A stretch of 64,000 nt of DNA, taken from positions 4,708,401 through 4,772,400 of the forward strand of contig OZ244892.1 in the NCBI GenBank assembly GCA_965221465.1, given 5' to 3'. Every line of letters starts with the position of its first letter. Within the stretch, counting starts at the first letter, position 1. The notes beneath the pieces were generated by a model. It saw only the letters and a program-made list of their open reading frames with translations, ran no database searches and was not told where the DNA came from. This DNA is from Azophilus sp965221465 (GTDB taxonomy: Bacteria > Pseudomonadota > Gammaproteobacteria > Pseudomonadales > Azotimanducaceae). The translations under genes and the position numbers were made by a program. This document shows, one piece after another, positions 25,254-34,822 of this stretch.

Positions 25254-27059
25254 TCAGAATCCGGCTTCTCCGGCGTCGATTCGGGCGGCGAATTCCGCGT
25301 CGAGCGGTTCGTAGATTTCCTGGCCGGGTTTCAGCACGTACAGCGGGTCCGAGACGGTTCCGGGATCGAATCCTTCCTTTTTCAGGTCGCCCTTGCGCAT
25401 CTTGAAGGTTCCCGTCACGTCGAGGCCGGCCTGCAGGCGCAGGAAGACGGGACGCGCGTAAGAGGGTAGCTCCCGGTTGACGTACGCGGAGAAATCCTCG
25501 AGATCGAGTGTCTCCACCCCGGGTTCGAGCACCAGGGCCGCCATGCCGGCGCGGCCGTCGGTATTGGCGATCTCCACACCGTACACATTGCAGAGTTGGA
25601 CCTGTGGATGACCGTTGACGATTTCCCCCACTTCGGTGGTGGAGACGTTCTCCGATTTCCAGCGAAAGGTGTCGCCCACCCGGTCGACGAACTGATAGTG
25701 GGGAAACCCGGCATTGAAGCCCACATCGACCTCGCGCATCAGGTCGCCGGTGTTGAACCAGGCATCCCCGTCCCCGAGGGCGTTGCGCAGGGTCTTCTGT
25801 TCGGTCGCCTGGGTGTTCGTGTAGCCCTCGAACACCGCTTCTTCGGTAATCTTGCCGAGCAACAGCCCGGGCTCGCCGGCGGCGACCGGAATGCAGCGTC
25901 CGGATTCGTCGCGCACGATTTCGTCGGCATCGGTGTCGTATTCCACCAGAGCGATTTCGGCGGTGGTCATGCCGACGGTGCAGTCCTTGTTCAGCAGGTT
26001 GGCGAAGGCAACGTTGCCCTCGCTCGACCCGTAGAATTCGCTGATGCGGCGAATGCCGAAACGTTGCTTGAATTCCATCCACACGTCCGGGCGCAGTCCG
26101 TTGCCGATGACGGTTTCGAGGGGGTTGACGTGGTCGTCGGGCTGCTGCGGGGTATTCGCCAGATAACGGCACAGTTCGCCGACGTAGACCAGGCAATTGG
26201 TGCGGTATTCGCGAACCTCGTCGAGAAAGCTGCTGGCGGAAAACCCTCGGCGCAGAAACATGGATGCGCCGGAGGCGATGGCCGCACCGGCGCCGATGAT
26301 CAGGCCGGTGCCGTGATAGAGCGGCAGACACAGGTAAAGGCGGTCTTTCTCGGTGCATTTCAAACCGGCCCAATGGGACATGCCGGCGGAAGTCAGAAAG
26401 CGCCGGTTCGACCAGATCGATGCCTTGGGAAGGCCCGTCGTGCCGGAGGTGAAGAGGTAGGCGACGCGGTCGCCGAGCTTCGTCTCGCGGGAATCCGGCA
26501 GGTTGTCGGCGGCTGCGTTGTCGCTTTCCGCAGTGAGGTCGACGGCCCAGTTGGGTGACGGCTTGCCGGCGTCGCGCACGTAGAGGTAATCGCTGCCTTC
26601 CCGGAGCGGCAGTTCGCCCTTGACGCCGGAAAGCGCCTCGGTCAGTTCCTCACCGAAAATGCACGCCTTCGAATCGGTGGTTGCGATGCAGTGCGCCAGC
26701 GGCCGCTCCCGCAAGTTGGTGTTGACCAGCCCGGCGATGGCGCCCAGCTTGTTCAGGGCGGTCATGGCGGCGAGGAATTCGATGCGATTCTCCATGAGGA
26801 GGCTCACCGCGTCGCCCCGTCCGATGCCCCGCGCTTTCAGACAATGGGCGTAGCGGTTGGCCAGCGCATTGAATTCCGACCAGTTGACGGTGCGCCCTTC
26901 GAACAGGATGGCCGGCCGGTGGCCGAATCTCTCGGCGTTGCGTTCCACCTGCAAGGCGAAACAGTCCTTTTCCTCGAGGGGGCGGGGCTTTAGCTTCTTC
27001 TTCAAAGAGAGCAGGCCCGGAACCTGGATCAGCACCCCCAGCGTGTCGCGCAGCCCCAT
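25254..27059 (-). CDS. Long-chain acyl-CoA synthetase (FadD/FATP-like)
   Basis: 601 residues, an adenylate-forming enzyme. The ATP-binding motif TSGTTGLPK lies at 204-212. ISEFYGSSEGNVAF is the A5-type segment, DAWFNTGDLMREVDVGF and FVDRVGDTFRWKSENVSTTEV are the hinge and A8 motifs, and FKMRKGDLKKEGFDPG is near the C-terminus. The 'VDRxGDTFRWKGENV' type is typical of very-long-chain/FATP-like ligases that activate fatty acids or bile-acid-like substrates to CoA thioesters. ATG 27059. It has its own spacer on both sides, with repeat unit C at its 3' side. Confidence 0.9.
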   Translation of the reverse strand: MGLRDTLGVLIQVPGLLSLKKKLKPRPLEEKDCFALQVERNAERFGHRPAILFEGRTVNWSEFNALANRYAHCLKARGIGRGDAVSLLMENRIEFLAAMTALNKLGAIAGLVNTNLRERPLAHCIATTDSKACIFGEELTEALSGVKGELPLREGSDYLYVRDAGKPSPNWAVDLTAESDNAAADNLPDSRETKLGDRVAYLFTSGTTGLPKASIWSNRRFLTSAGMSHWAGLKCTEKDRLYLCLPLYHGTGLIIGAGAAIASGASMFLRRGFSASSFLDEVREYRTNCLVYVGELCRYLANTPQQPDDHVNPLETVIGNGLRPDVWMEFKQRFGIRRISEFYGSSEGNVAFANLLNKDCTVGMTTAEIALVEYDTDADEIVRDESGRCIPVAAGEPGLLLGKITEEAVFEGYTNTQATEQKTLRNALGDGDAWFNTGDLMREVDVGFNAGFPHYQFVDRVGDTFRWKSENVSTTEVGEIVNGHPQVQLCNVYGVEIANTDGRAGMAALVLEPGVETLDLEDFSAYVNRELPSYARPVFLRLQAGLDVTGTFKMRKGDLKKEGFDPGTVSDPLYVLKPGQEIYEPLDAEFAARIDAGEAGF

Positions 27060-27132
27060 ATCCGTCTCCTCGTGGTCTTTTCCCCTCGTCTCGAAGCCGC
27101 ACGCGCTGCCGAGCGGCGGCCCGATTTCGGCC

Positions 27133-27444
27133 TCAACCCTGCCGCCTGCTCTCGTTGCCCCTGTCGATCTGCGGTTGCTGCGCCGTCGGGTTGCCGGCCT
27201 CGCTCCCGAGCTTCACCATCCATCGGTCGAGGCGGCGCCGTGCAAATGGGATGTCCAGGGCAATGAAGGCGATGCCCAGCGGAAACATCCAGAACCCGAG
27301 TATGGGGAGGAAACCGAAGACGCCGCAAATCATGAACAGCACGCCGACCAGGGATCGTACGCCCGGGGGCAATCGGTCCCGGCCCCAGCGCAACGTGCCG
27401 TGCGTGTACCGGGCAATGCGGCGCCGAAAGGCGGACGACTCCAT
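27133..27444 (-). CDS. Small integral membrane protein
   Basis: 103 residues with a basic N-terminus (RRRIARYTHGTLRWGRDRLP), two closely spaced membrane segments around SLVGVLFMICGVFGFLPILGFWMFPLG and IAFIALDIP, and a polar C-terminus. It resembles the small conserved membrane proteins with an LPxxGFWxxPLG core found in many Proteobacteria; function unknown. Its ATG shares one base with the stop of the preceding MBL hydrolase (TGATG at 27446-27442), so translation is probably coupled. Confidence 0.7.
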   Translation of the reverse strand: MESSAFRRRIARYTHGTLRWGRDRLPPGVRSLVGVLFMICGVFGFLPILGFWMFPLGIAFIALDIPFARRRLDRWMVKLGSEAGNPTAQQPQIDRGNESRRQG

Positions 27445-28553
27445 CAGACCATCATCGGCCCGTCGTCCGGCGCATCGTGCTCCCCCGGGTGTGCTCGGCG
27501 GGCCAGATCCGGGTCGATGGAGCGAAAGCGGTAGATGCCGTCTTCGTACAGGGCGCGCTCGATGCGGTTCTTGTGCATGAGCAGGTGCAGGTGGGCGATG
27601 GCTTCGCCGAGGGCCATCATCATTTGCCGCGGGTCGAGTTTGCGGGCGAACAGCACCGGCAGGAGGTCTTTTGCCACCGCGGGTTCGACGCAGTGTTCCT
27701 CGATGGCGAGCATCCGGTCTTCGTGGTGACCGATCAGGTCGCGAAGGCGTTGGCGGACGCCCCGGAAGGGGAGGTTGTGCGCCGGCAGCACCAGGGTCTC
27801 TTCGGGCGTTTTCAGAAAGCGGTCGTGGGAATCCATCCAGGCCTTCAGCGGGTTGGCTTCGGGTTCGTTGGGAAAGACGCTGACGTTGGAGGTGATGATC
27901 GGCAGGATCTGGTCGCCGGAGATCATGATCTTCAGCGCATCGCAATACAGGCAGGCGTGTTCCGGGGAGTGGCCGGAACCGACCACCACGCGCCAGTTGT
28001 ATCGGCCGATGCCGAGCACGTCCCCGTGTTCCAGGCGGTGATAGCCCGACGGCAGGCCGGGCATGTTCATCATGGTGGTGCCACCCTTCCGCTCCCACAA
28101 GCCGAAAAGCTGTTCCAGGTAGTCCTCCGACATGCCGGCCCGCCGATAGAACTGCTGGCCGAGCCACGAGGAGTGGTGGCTGCCGCTGCTGGCTGCGAAC
28201 GAGCGCGCCTGGTAGTACTCGGTACGGGTCATGTACAGGGGGCAGCGGAATTCGTCGGTGATTGCCCTGGACTGGCCGACGTGGTCGGGGTGCATGTGCG
28301 TGCAGATCACTCCCCGCACCCGGCGGCCGCCCATGTCGCCGCGGAAGAGTTCCTGCCAGAGATCGAGGGTCTCGTCGTTGCCGAGGCCCGTATCCACCAC
28401 CCACCAGTGGTCGCCGTCTTCGAGCAGGTACAGGTTGATGTGATTGAGGGAACCCGGCATCGGCATGGTGAGCCAGCGCACCCCGTCGGCCACCTCGATC
28501 GTCGTGCCGGGAGCCGGGTGTTCGGCGTAGGGATAGTGCAATTCGCTCGTCAT
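27444..28553 (-). CDS. Metallo-beta-lactamase-fold hydrolase
   Basis: 369 residues. The di-zinc motif THMHPDH is at 85-91 (His86, His88, Asp90, His91), preceded by WVVDTGLGND, with later GSGHSPEHACLYC and DQILPIITSN segments giving the third His and the bridging Asp. The C-terminal 100 residues are helical, as in the group that includes YflN-like and LACTB2-like hydrolases of thioesters or lactones. ATG 28553 is preferred over 28586. It forms an overlapping pair with the small membrane protein. Confidence 0.87.
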   Translation of the reverse strand: MTSELHYPYAEHPAPGTTIEVADGVRWLTMPMPGSLNHINLYLLEDGDHWWVVDTGLGNDETLDLWQELFRGDMGGRRVRGVICTHMHPDHVGQSRAITDEFRCPLYMTRTEYYQARSFAASSGSHHSSWLGQQFYRRAGMSEDYLEQLFGLWERKGGTTMMNMPGLPSGYHRLEHGDVLGIGRYNWRVVVGSGHSPEHACLYCDALKIMISGDQILPIITSNVSVFPNEPEANPLKAWMDSHDRFLKTPEETLVLPAHNLPFRGVRQRLRDLIGHHEDRMLAIEEHCVEPAVAKDLLPVLFARKLDPRQMMMALGEAIAHLHLLMHKNRIERALYEDGIYRFRSIDPDLARRAHPGEHDAPDDGPMMV

Positions 28554-28602
28554 GGCGCGCGCAGTGTAGCCTGCAACGTTGGCCAACCCAAGGCGCGGCC
28601 GA

Positions 28603-29670
28603 TCAGCGCGTGCAGAATTGACGCAGTGCCGAGACCCAGTCGGGGGCAGCGTTCAGGCATGGCGCCAGGGTAAACGTGGCGCCGCCTGCGGCCAGATAGG
28701 CCTCCCGGCCGGCCATGCCGATCTCTTCCAGCGTCTCGAGGTTGTCGGCGACGAAAGCGGGGCAGGCCACCACGAGGTGACGCACGCCTCGCCCGGGCAG
28801 CGACTGCAATTCCTGGTCCGTGTAGGGGGTGAGCCAGGGCGCCCGGCCGAGGCGCGACTGAAAGCTGACCCCGTAACGGTCCGGGCCGATCTCCAGGCGC
28901 TGGGCAAGCAGTGCCGATGTCCGGTAGGCCTGGTGGCGATAACAGGTGGCGTGGGCCGGCGATTGCGTATCGCAGCAATCGGCCCGGGACAGGCAGTGGC
29001 TGCCGGTGGGGTCGGCCTTGCGAATGTGGCGCTCCGGCAGGCCGTGGTAGCTGAACAACAGGTAATCCCAGCGTTCGGGCAGGCTTGCGGCGATCACGCC
29101 GGCCTGGGCTTCCAGGTAAACCATGCGGTCGTAAAACGGTGGGAGCACGTCGAGATCGACCCCCGGGGGTAACGCCGCCCTGGCAGCGGCAATGCAGGTG
29201 GTGCGGGTGGAGTCGGCGTGTTGCGGGTACAGGGGCACCAGCAGGATTTCGTCGACACCCGCGCCGGTCAGTTCCGTAATCGCCCGCGGAATTGCGGGTT
29301 CGCCGTAGCGCATGGCGAGGGCAACGGGCATGTCGACGACTTCCGCCAACCGGTCGCGGCAGAGCCGGCTGTAGTGCAAGAGCGGCGAGCCGGTAGCGGG
29401 ACCGGCGGCGTCCCAGATGCGTGCATAGGCCCGGGCGCTGCGTCTCGGCCGAAACGGCAGAATCAGGCCGGTGACGATCAGGCGGCGCAACCAGGACGGC
29501 AGATCGAGGACGTGCGGGTCCATCAGGAATTCATGCAGGTACGCCGTTACGTCCCGTACCTCGGTGGAGGCGGGTGTACCCAGGTTGACCAGCAATACGC
29601 CTCGTTTCACGCCGTTCTCCGCAAGCTGTGCGGATGTTAGCCGTGCGGGCGGCGCCTGTCTGCCGAACAT
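28603..29670 (-). CDS. hemH: Ferrochelatase
   Basis: 355 residues. Conserved blocks are VKRGVLLVNLGTPAS, FLMDPHVLDLP, GSPLLHYS, LVPLYPQHADSTR, and the active-site segment LLFSYHGLPERHIRKADP with the catalytic His209. It inserts ferrous iron into protoporphyrin IX at the inner membrane, the last step of haem synthesis. A Cys-rich stretch (HCLSRADCCD...CYRH, about 225-245) could bind a cluster or be structural. It is divergent from the NhaC gene with about 60 nt between starts. Haem supply fits the P450 and cytochrome c proteins elsewhere in the window but no link is shown. Confidence 0.95.
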   Translation of the reverse strand: MFGRQAPPARLTSAQLAENGVKRGVLLVNLGTPASTEVRDVTAYLHEFLMDPHVLDLPSWLRRLIVTGLILPFRPRRSARAYARIWDAAGPATGSPLLHYSRLCRDRLAEVVDMPVALAMRYGEPAIPRAITELTGAGVDEILLVPLYPQHADSTRTTCIAAARAALPPGVDLDVLPPFYDRMVYLEAQAGVIAASLPERWDYLLFSYHGLPERHIRKADPTGSHCLSRADCCDTQSPAHATCYRHQAYRTSALLAQRLEIGPDRYGVSFQSRLGRAPWLTPYTDQELQSLPGRGVRHLVVACPAFVADNLETLEEIGMAGREAYLAAGGATFTLAPCLNAAPDWVSALRQFCTR

Positions 29671-29729
29671 GGGCCATCCGTTCCCGCTACAATGCGCGGC
29701 TTTCCCGGTAACGGGTTGTGGAGGAGACG

Positions 29730-31466
29730 ATGTCCTCGGGAATGCGCAGATTCGTCGTTTTCGCGCTGGCGCTCGTCGTGTCCTGGCTGGCGGGGCTTTA
29801 TGTCGAGCGCACCTGGACGTTGGAGCAGGTCGCCCTCGATGCGCAGGCGGACGATGCAGGCCGGCTCTACTACCGGCTGGAGGGCGAGCCGGTCCTTTTC
29901 GAACCCGTACCCATCGAAGACTCGCAACTGCACGCGTTCCGCGAAGCCGGCCTCAGAGGCACGCCGGCGGTCCGGCAGGAATTCGTTTCCGCTACGGAAA
30001 TCCGCGATGGAAGCGAGCGCACGGCCTACTACCAGCTGACCGCCAGGTTTCATTTCGGCTACCTGTCGCTGTTGCCGGCGCTGGTGGCCGTGATGTTGTG
30101 CTGGCTGACCCGGGAACCGGTCACGGCGCTGCTCGGCGGCATCGCCGCGGGCGCCCTCATCCTCGGCAAGTACGATCTCACCGGCGAGGTGCTGATTCCT
30201 TCGGTGGCCACCACGGGTTCGGCGAGCGTGCTGGTGCTGTATCTGTGGCTGCTCGGCGGGCTCATGGGCGTCTGGTCGCGCACCGGCGCCGCCCAGGCTT
30301 TCGCCGAGTTCGTCACGGTGCGTTTCGTGCGGGGCCCACGCAGCGCCAAGATGGTGGCCTGGTTGCTGGGGGTGGTTTTTTTCCAGGGGGGCACCATGAG
30401 CACGGTGGTGGTGGGCACGACGGTGCGGCCCATCGCCGACCGGGAGCGGGTCAGTCACGAAGAACTGGCCTATGTCGTCGACTCCACGGCTTCGCCCATT
30501 GCCTCGCAGCTTGCCTTCAATGCCTGGCCCGGTTACGTGCAGGCGTTCATCTTCGTCTCCGGCGTCGGTTTCCTGGCGACCGAAGCCGACCGCATCGCCT
30601 TTTTCTTTCAGAGCGTGCCCTTTTGCTTTTACGCAATCTTTGCCGTCCTCGGCACCTTGCTGCTCAGTGTGGAGAAACCGCTGTTCCTCGGCCGGCAACT
30701 GGCGGCAGCCATGGCCCGGGCTCGGTCGACCGGGGCTCTCGATGCGCCGGACGCGGCGCCGCTCGCCGCCAGGGAACTGCAGGGCAGCAATGTGCCCGAG
30801 GGGTACCAGCCGAGCGTCGTCGAGTTCTTTCTGCCCGTCGTGTTCCTGGTCGCCACTGCGGTCGGCACCTTCATTGCGTTCGGTTCGCCGAATGTCCATT
30901 GGGCGTTCGGCGGGGCCTTGCTGCTGGCCGCCGGCATGGCGCTCGCCAAGGGCATGTCGCTGAAGGATCTGATGACGGGCTTTCACGAGGGCATCAAGGG
31001 GGTGCTGATCGGCTCGGTCATTCTGCTGCTCGCCATTACCATTGGCGGCATCAGCCGGGAGACCGGCGGCGGCATCTTTCTCGTCGAACAACTCGGCAAC
31101 GCCATTCCCTTCTTCATGCTGCCGGTGCTGCTGCAATTGATGACCATGACCATTGCTTTCTCGACCGGTACGAGCTGGGGCACCTACGCGGTGGCCTTTC
31201 CCCTGGCCATGCCCCTCGCCTGGGCGGTGGCGCAGGGCCAGGGGCTGGCGCACCCGGAACTGTTCATGACGCTCTGCTTCGCCGCCGTCATGGACGGCAG
31301 CGTCTACGGCGACCAGTGCTCGCCGATTTCGGATACCACCGTGCTCAGTTCCGTGTGCACCGGCTGCGACCTCATGGACCACGTGAAAACGCAGATTCCG
31401 CAGGCGACCGTCGCCGCGGCGCTGGCGTCCGTCTGCTGGACGGGCGTGGCCTTTCTCACTGCCTGA
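29730..31466 (+). CDS. Na+/H+ antiporter NhaC family protein
   Basis: 578 residues from the ATG at 29730, which has GGAGGA upstream; an in-frame GTG at 29718 lies inside that site. An N-terminal anchor is followed by a periplasmic region (about 25-105) and then about ten membrane segments. Family segments include FFQGGTMSTVVVGTTVRPIADR, STASPIASQLAFNAWPGY, ITIGGISRETGGGIFL, STGTSWGTYAVAFPLAMP and SVYGDQCSPISDTTVLSS. NhaC-type carriers exchange Na+ for H+ or act on amino or organic acids. The periplasmic insert is longer than in short NhaC proteins. Confidence 0.87.
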   Translation: MSSGMRRFVVFALALVVSWLAGLYVERTWTLEQVALDAQADDAGRLYYRLEGEPVLFEPVPIEDSQLHAFREAGLRGTPAVRQEFVSATEIRDGSERTAYYQLTARFHFGYLSLLPALVAVMLCWLTREPVTALLGGIAAGALILGKYDLTGEVLIPSVATTGSASVLVLYLWLLGGLMGVWSRTGAAQAFAEFVTVRFVRGPRSAKMVAWLLGVVFFQGGTMSTVVVGTTVRPIADRERVSHEELAYVVDSTASPIASQLAFNAWPGYVQAFIFVSGVGFLATEADRIAFFFQSVPFCFYAIFAVLGTLLLSVEKPLFLGRQLAAAMARARSTGALDAPDAAPLAARELQGSNVPEGYQPSVVEFFLPVVFLVATAVGTFIAFGSPNVHWAFGGALLLAAGMALAKGMSLKDLMTGFHEGIKGVLIGSVILLLAITIGGISRETGGGIFLVEQLGNAIPFFMLPVLLQLMTMTIAFSTGTSWGTYAVAFPLAMPLAWAVAQGQGLAHPELFMTLCFAAVMDGSVYGDQCSPISDTTVLSSVCTGCDLMDHVKTQIPQATVAAALASVCWTGVAFLTA

Positions 31467-31509
31467 TGCGGTCGTTGCCGAGAAATTGTGCGGTGTTGCC
31501 GGTGTTGCC

Positions 31510-32892
31510 GTGACGCGCGTCAAATCTGTCGCCCTGGTCCTGGGGCCCGTAGCTGCCATTGCAACCTGGTACACGATGCTGTTCACCGGGGCCGCGCCGG
31601 CAGCCGCCATCACCTTGGCCGTGACAACGCTCTGTGTGATCTGGTGGGTGCTGGAACCCATTCCGATTCCGGCGACCTCGCTGGTGCCGCTGGCGCTGTT
31701 GCCGTTGTTCGGTGTTCTCAGCGGAGCGGAGGTGGGGCAGGCCTACGGTCATCCGGTAATACTGCTGTTGCTGGGCGGTTTCATACTGTCGACCGCCATG
31801 GCGCGCAGCGGCGCCCACCGCCGGATCGCGCTGGCGCTGATACACCGGGTGGGCAGCGGCAGCAGCAGGAGAGTGGTGTTCGGCTTCATGATCGCCGCTG
31901 CGGGGTTGTCGATGTGGATCTCGAATACGGCGACGACCCTCATGTTGCTGCCGGTGGCACTGGCGGTGCTGGAACGCGCGCGCGACCCGAAACTTGCCCC
32001 GGCGCTGCTGCTCGGGATTGCCTACGCGGCCAATATCGGCGGGGTCGGCACCCCCGTCGGCACACCGCCGAACATGATCTTCCGGGGCGTCTACGAGGAA
32101 ACCTTCGGGATGACGATCGGCTTCGCCGAGTGGATGACGCTGGGTCTGCCGGTGGTGCTGCTCTTTCTTCCCCTGATGGGGCTGTGGCTGACGCGCTCGA
32201 TGACCTACCGGGGTACGCTGGACCTGCCGGACCCCGGCCCCTGGCGGCCGGAAGAGAAACGGGTGCTCGCGGTGTTCGGCCTGACGGCGCTGGCCTGGGT
32301 CACCCGCGTGGAACCCATGGGCGGCTGGACGGCACTCTTCGGCCTGCCCTACACGAACGACGCCATGGTGGCGTTTCTCGCCGTTGTCGTCCTGTTCATC
32401 GTGCCGAACGGCAAGGGCGAGCGCCTGCTCGACTGGGAGACCGCAGAGAAGATCCCCTGGGGCAGCCTGATCCTGTTCGGCGCGGGGCTCGCCATCGCGG
32501 CGGCATTCAAGTCATCGGGGCTGTCCGAGAGCATCGGCGGCGGGGTATCCATGGTCTCCGCCTGGCCGCTGTTCGCGGTCGTCCTGGTCATCTGCCTGGC
32601 CGTCACCTTTCTCACGGAAGCCACCAGCAACACGGCGACCACATCGCTGCTCATGCCGATTCTGGCGGCGGCCGCGCTGGGGGCGGCAATCGACCCGCGC
32701 CTCTTGATGATACCGGCGGCGATGAGCGCGAGTTGCGCCTTCATGCTGCCGGTGGCGACGGCGCCGAACGTCATCGTCTTCAGCACCGGGCAATTGACCG
32801 TGCAGCGCATGATCCGGGAGGGGCTGGCGCTCAACGTCATCGGCGCATTGGTGATCGCGTCCCTCTGTTACCTGTATTTCGGCAGGGGTTGA
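31510..32892 (+). CDS. SLC13/DASS family anion:Na+ symporter
   Basis: 460 residues. Two inverted SNT motifs mark the family: WISNTATTLMLLPVALAV and TEATSNTATTSLLMPILAA, each binding Na+ and the carboxylate. TPVGTPPNMIF lies between them. About eleven membrane segments are visible. Likely substrates are dicarboxylates, citrate or sulfate. The GTG at 31510 is taken as start; an upstream TTG is possible. It follows NhaC by about 45 nt and precedes the DUF1538 genes, forming a run of ion and anion transporters. Confidence 0.88.
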   Translation: MTRVKSVALVLGPVAAIATWYTMLFTGAAPAAAITLAVTTLCVIWWVLEPIPIPATSLVPLALLPLFGVLSGAEVGQAYGHPVILLLLGGFILSTAMARSGAHRRIALALIHRVGSGSSRRVVFGFMIAAAGLSMWISNTATTLMLLPVALAVLERARDPKLAPALLLGIAYAANIGGVGTPVGTPPNMIFRGVYEETFGMTIGFAEWMTLGLPVVLLFLPLMGLWLTRSMTYRGTLDLPDPGPWRPEEKRVLAVFGLTALAWVTRVEPMGGWTALFGLPYTNDAMVAFLAVVVLFIVPNGKGERLLDWETAEKIPWGSLILFGAGLAIAAAFKSSGLSESIGGGVSMVSAWPLFAVVLVICLAVTFLTEATSNTATTSLLMPILAAAALGAAIDPRLLMIPAAMSASCAFMLPVATAPNVIVFSTGQLTVQRMIREGLALNVIGALVIASLCYLYFGRG

Positions 32893-32936
32893 GGTCGTGA
32901 GCGCGCCACCCGCACCGCCATGGCGATGAACGCATC

Positions 32937-33671
32937 GTGACCGGCGTGCTGACGACCTTGGTGCGTGGCATCGTCGGCGCCATCGGCGACCTTGCACCGA
33001 TTGTTCTGGTCATCGCCTTTTTTCAGATCGTGGTTCTGCAGCAACCGTTCCCGAATCTGGGGTCGGTGCTGGTGGGGCTCTTCTGTGTCATTGCCGGGCT
33101 GACCCTGTTCGTTCAGGGCCTGGAGAGCGGGCTCTTCCCCCTCGGCGAGGAGCTTGCCCAGGAGTTTGCCGACAAGGGCAGCCTGTCGGCGCTGTTGGCG
33201 TTCGCTTTCTGCCTGGGGTTCGGTACCACCGTGGCGGAGCCGGCGCTGATCGCGGTTGCGGCCGAGGCGGCGGAGGTGGCCGCGGAGGCCGGCGCCATCG
33301 CTGCGGATGCGGCGGCGCGTGCCGAGTATGCGTTCAACCTGCGCATGGTGGTGGCGGTTTCGGTAGGGGCAGCCATCGTTCTGGGTGTGGTGCGCATCCT
33401 CAAGGGCTGGCCGCTGCATCGGCTGATCATCGGCGGGTATGTGCTGGTGACCGCCCTGACCCTCTTCGCACCCGACGAAATCATCGGTGTGGCCTACGAT
33501 TCGGGCGGTGTGACCACCAGCACGATCACGGTTCCGCTGGTCACGGCGCTCGGGGTTGGGCTTGCCAGGTCGATCAAGGGCCGCAACCCCATGATCGACG
33601 GCTTCGGGCTGATTGCCTTTGCGAGCCTGACGCCGATGGTCTTCGTGCTCGTTTACGGGATGCTGGTCTGA
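32937..33671 (+). CDS. DUF1538 family membrane protein (1)
   Basis: 244 residues, six to seven membrane segments. The key pattern is FGTTVAEPALIAVA near 95-110, and IGVAYDSGGVTTSTITVPLVTALGVG in the second half: a repeated two-half fold in which AEP and DSGG-VTTST probably line a translocation path. A long Ala/Glu-rich loop lies between. Function is unknown; DUF1538 proteins are presumed transporters, often paired and beside a PII gene, as here. Start GTG 32937. Its stop overlaps the ATG of the next gene (TGATG). Confidence 0.85.
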   Translation: MTGVLTTLVRGIVGAIGDLAPIVLVIAFFQIVVLQQPFPNLGSVLVGLFCVIAGLTLFVQGLESGLFPLGEELAQEFADKGSLSALLAFAFCLGFGTTVAEPALIAVAAEAAEVAAEAGAIAADAAARAEYAFNLRMVVAVSVGAAIVLGVVRILKGWPLHRLIIGGYVLVTALTLFAPDEIIGVAYDSGGVTTSTITVPLVTALGVGLARSIKGRNPMIDGFGLIAFASLTPMVFVLVYGMLV

Positions 33672-34471
33672 TGGGGGAGTTTCTTGCAACCCTTGGCGGC
33701 ACGGTGTTGTCGACGATGTTCGATGTTGCCCCGATCGTGGGCATTCTGGTGTTTTTCCAGTTCGTGGTGCTGCGCCGCCGCCTGCCGAACGCGGGCCGCA
33801 TCGTGGCCGGGTTCGGCTACGTCCTGGTCGGGCTGACGCTCTTCCTGATCGGTCTCGAGGAGGCGCTCTTTCCGATCGGCGAGACCATGGCCCGGCAGTT
33901 GACCGCGGTTGGCGCCGGTGCCGGTGCGACAGTGGAGACGACGGTCGCCGTGCATTGGGACGACTACCTGCTCGTCTACGCGTTTGCCGCTGCCATCGGT
34001 TTTGCCACCACGGTCGCCGAACCTTCGCTGATCGCCGTTGCGCTGAAGGCCGAGGAGGCCTCGGGGGGCGCCGTCAACGCCTGGGGCCTGAGAATTGCAG
34101 TGGCGGTGGGGGTCGCGGTGGGCGTTGCGCTCGGCTGCTTCCGCATCGTTACCGGAACGCCATTGCCCTGGTACATCGTGGCAGCATACGTGGTTGTCAT
34201 CGTGCAGACGTTTCGTTCCAGCCGAACCATCGTGCCCCTGGCCTACGATTCCGGGGGCGTCACCACTTCGACGGTGACCGTACCGGTGGTTGCCGCACTC
34301 GGTCTCGGCCTCGCCGCCAGCGTGCCGGGGCGCAGCCCCCTGATCGACGGCTTTGGCCTCATCGCCTTTGCCAGCGTTTTCCCCATCATGACGGTGCTCG
34401 GCTATTCCATGGCCGCGTCCTGGTTCGGCCGGCGCCGCAATTCCCAAATTCCTCCTTCCATGGAGACTTGA
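33671..34471 (+). CDS. DUF1538 family membrane protein (2)
   Basis: 266 residues, paralogous to the preceding gene: FATTVAEPSLIAVALKAEEAS and VPLAYDSGGVTTSTVTVPVVAALGLG repeat its signature in the same order. The two genes overlap by one base, so a heteromeric carrier made from equal amounts of both is likely. The next gene encodes a PII-like protein 3 nt downstream, a probable cytoplasmic regulator of the pair. Confidence 0.85.
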   Translation: MGEFLATLGGTVLSTMFDVAPIVGILVFFQFVVLRRRLPNAGRIVAGFGYVLVGLTLFLIGLEEALFPIGETMARQLTAVGAGAGATVETTVAVHWDDYLLVYAFAAAIGFATTVAEPSLIAVALKAEEASGGAVNAWGLRIAVAVGVAVGVALGCFRIVTGTPLPWYIVAAYVVVIVQTFRSSRTIVPLAYDSGGVTTSTVTVPVVAALGLGLAASVPGRSPLIDGFGLIAFASVFPIMTVLGYSMAASWFGRRRNSQIPPSMET

Positions 34472-34474
34472 GCC

Positions 34475-34822
34475 ATGCAACTGAAACTGATCATCAGCCT
34501 GGTGGACGACCAGAAGACCGACACCGTCATCGATGCGGCGCGGGCCGCCGGCGCAACCGGCGCCACCGTCATCACGAGCGCACGCGGTGAGGGCCGTTCC
34601 CCGAAAAAGACCTTCCTGGGGCTGGAAGTTGCGTCCAAACGGGACATGATCGTGTTCGTGGTGGCGGCAGACAGGGCGCCGGCAATCCTCGAGCGCATCG
34701 GGGAAGCCGGGCGCTTCGACGGGGAGCCGGGTACCGGCATCGCCTTCCAGATCGATGTGGAGGATGCGGTGGGGCTGGCGACGCAATTGGGCGCCGTGGA
34801 GGGGCTGTCGGGGGTGACGTAG
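34475..34822 (+). CDS. PII-like signalling protein linked to DUF1538 transporter
   Basis: 115 residues, the size of GlnB/GlnK. The ferredoxin-like PII fold is indicated by LKLIISLVDDQKTDTVIDAARAAGATGATVI at the start, a T-loop region with SARGEGRSPKKTFLGLEV, and the B-loop-like AGRFDGEPGTGIAFQIDVEDAVGL. The canonical uridylylated Tyr of GlnB T-loops is not seen. PII proteins sense ATP/ADP and 2-oxoglutarate and gate transporters by direct binding; here the partner is presumably the DUF1538 pair immediately upstream. Confidence 0.82.
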   Translation: MQLKLIISLVDDQKTDTVIDAARAAGATGATVITSARGEGRSPKKTFLGLEVASKRDMIVFVVAADRAPAILERIGEAGRFDGEPGTGIAFQIDVEDAVGLATQLGAVEGLSGVT

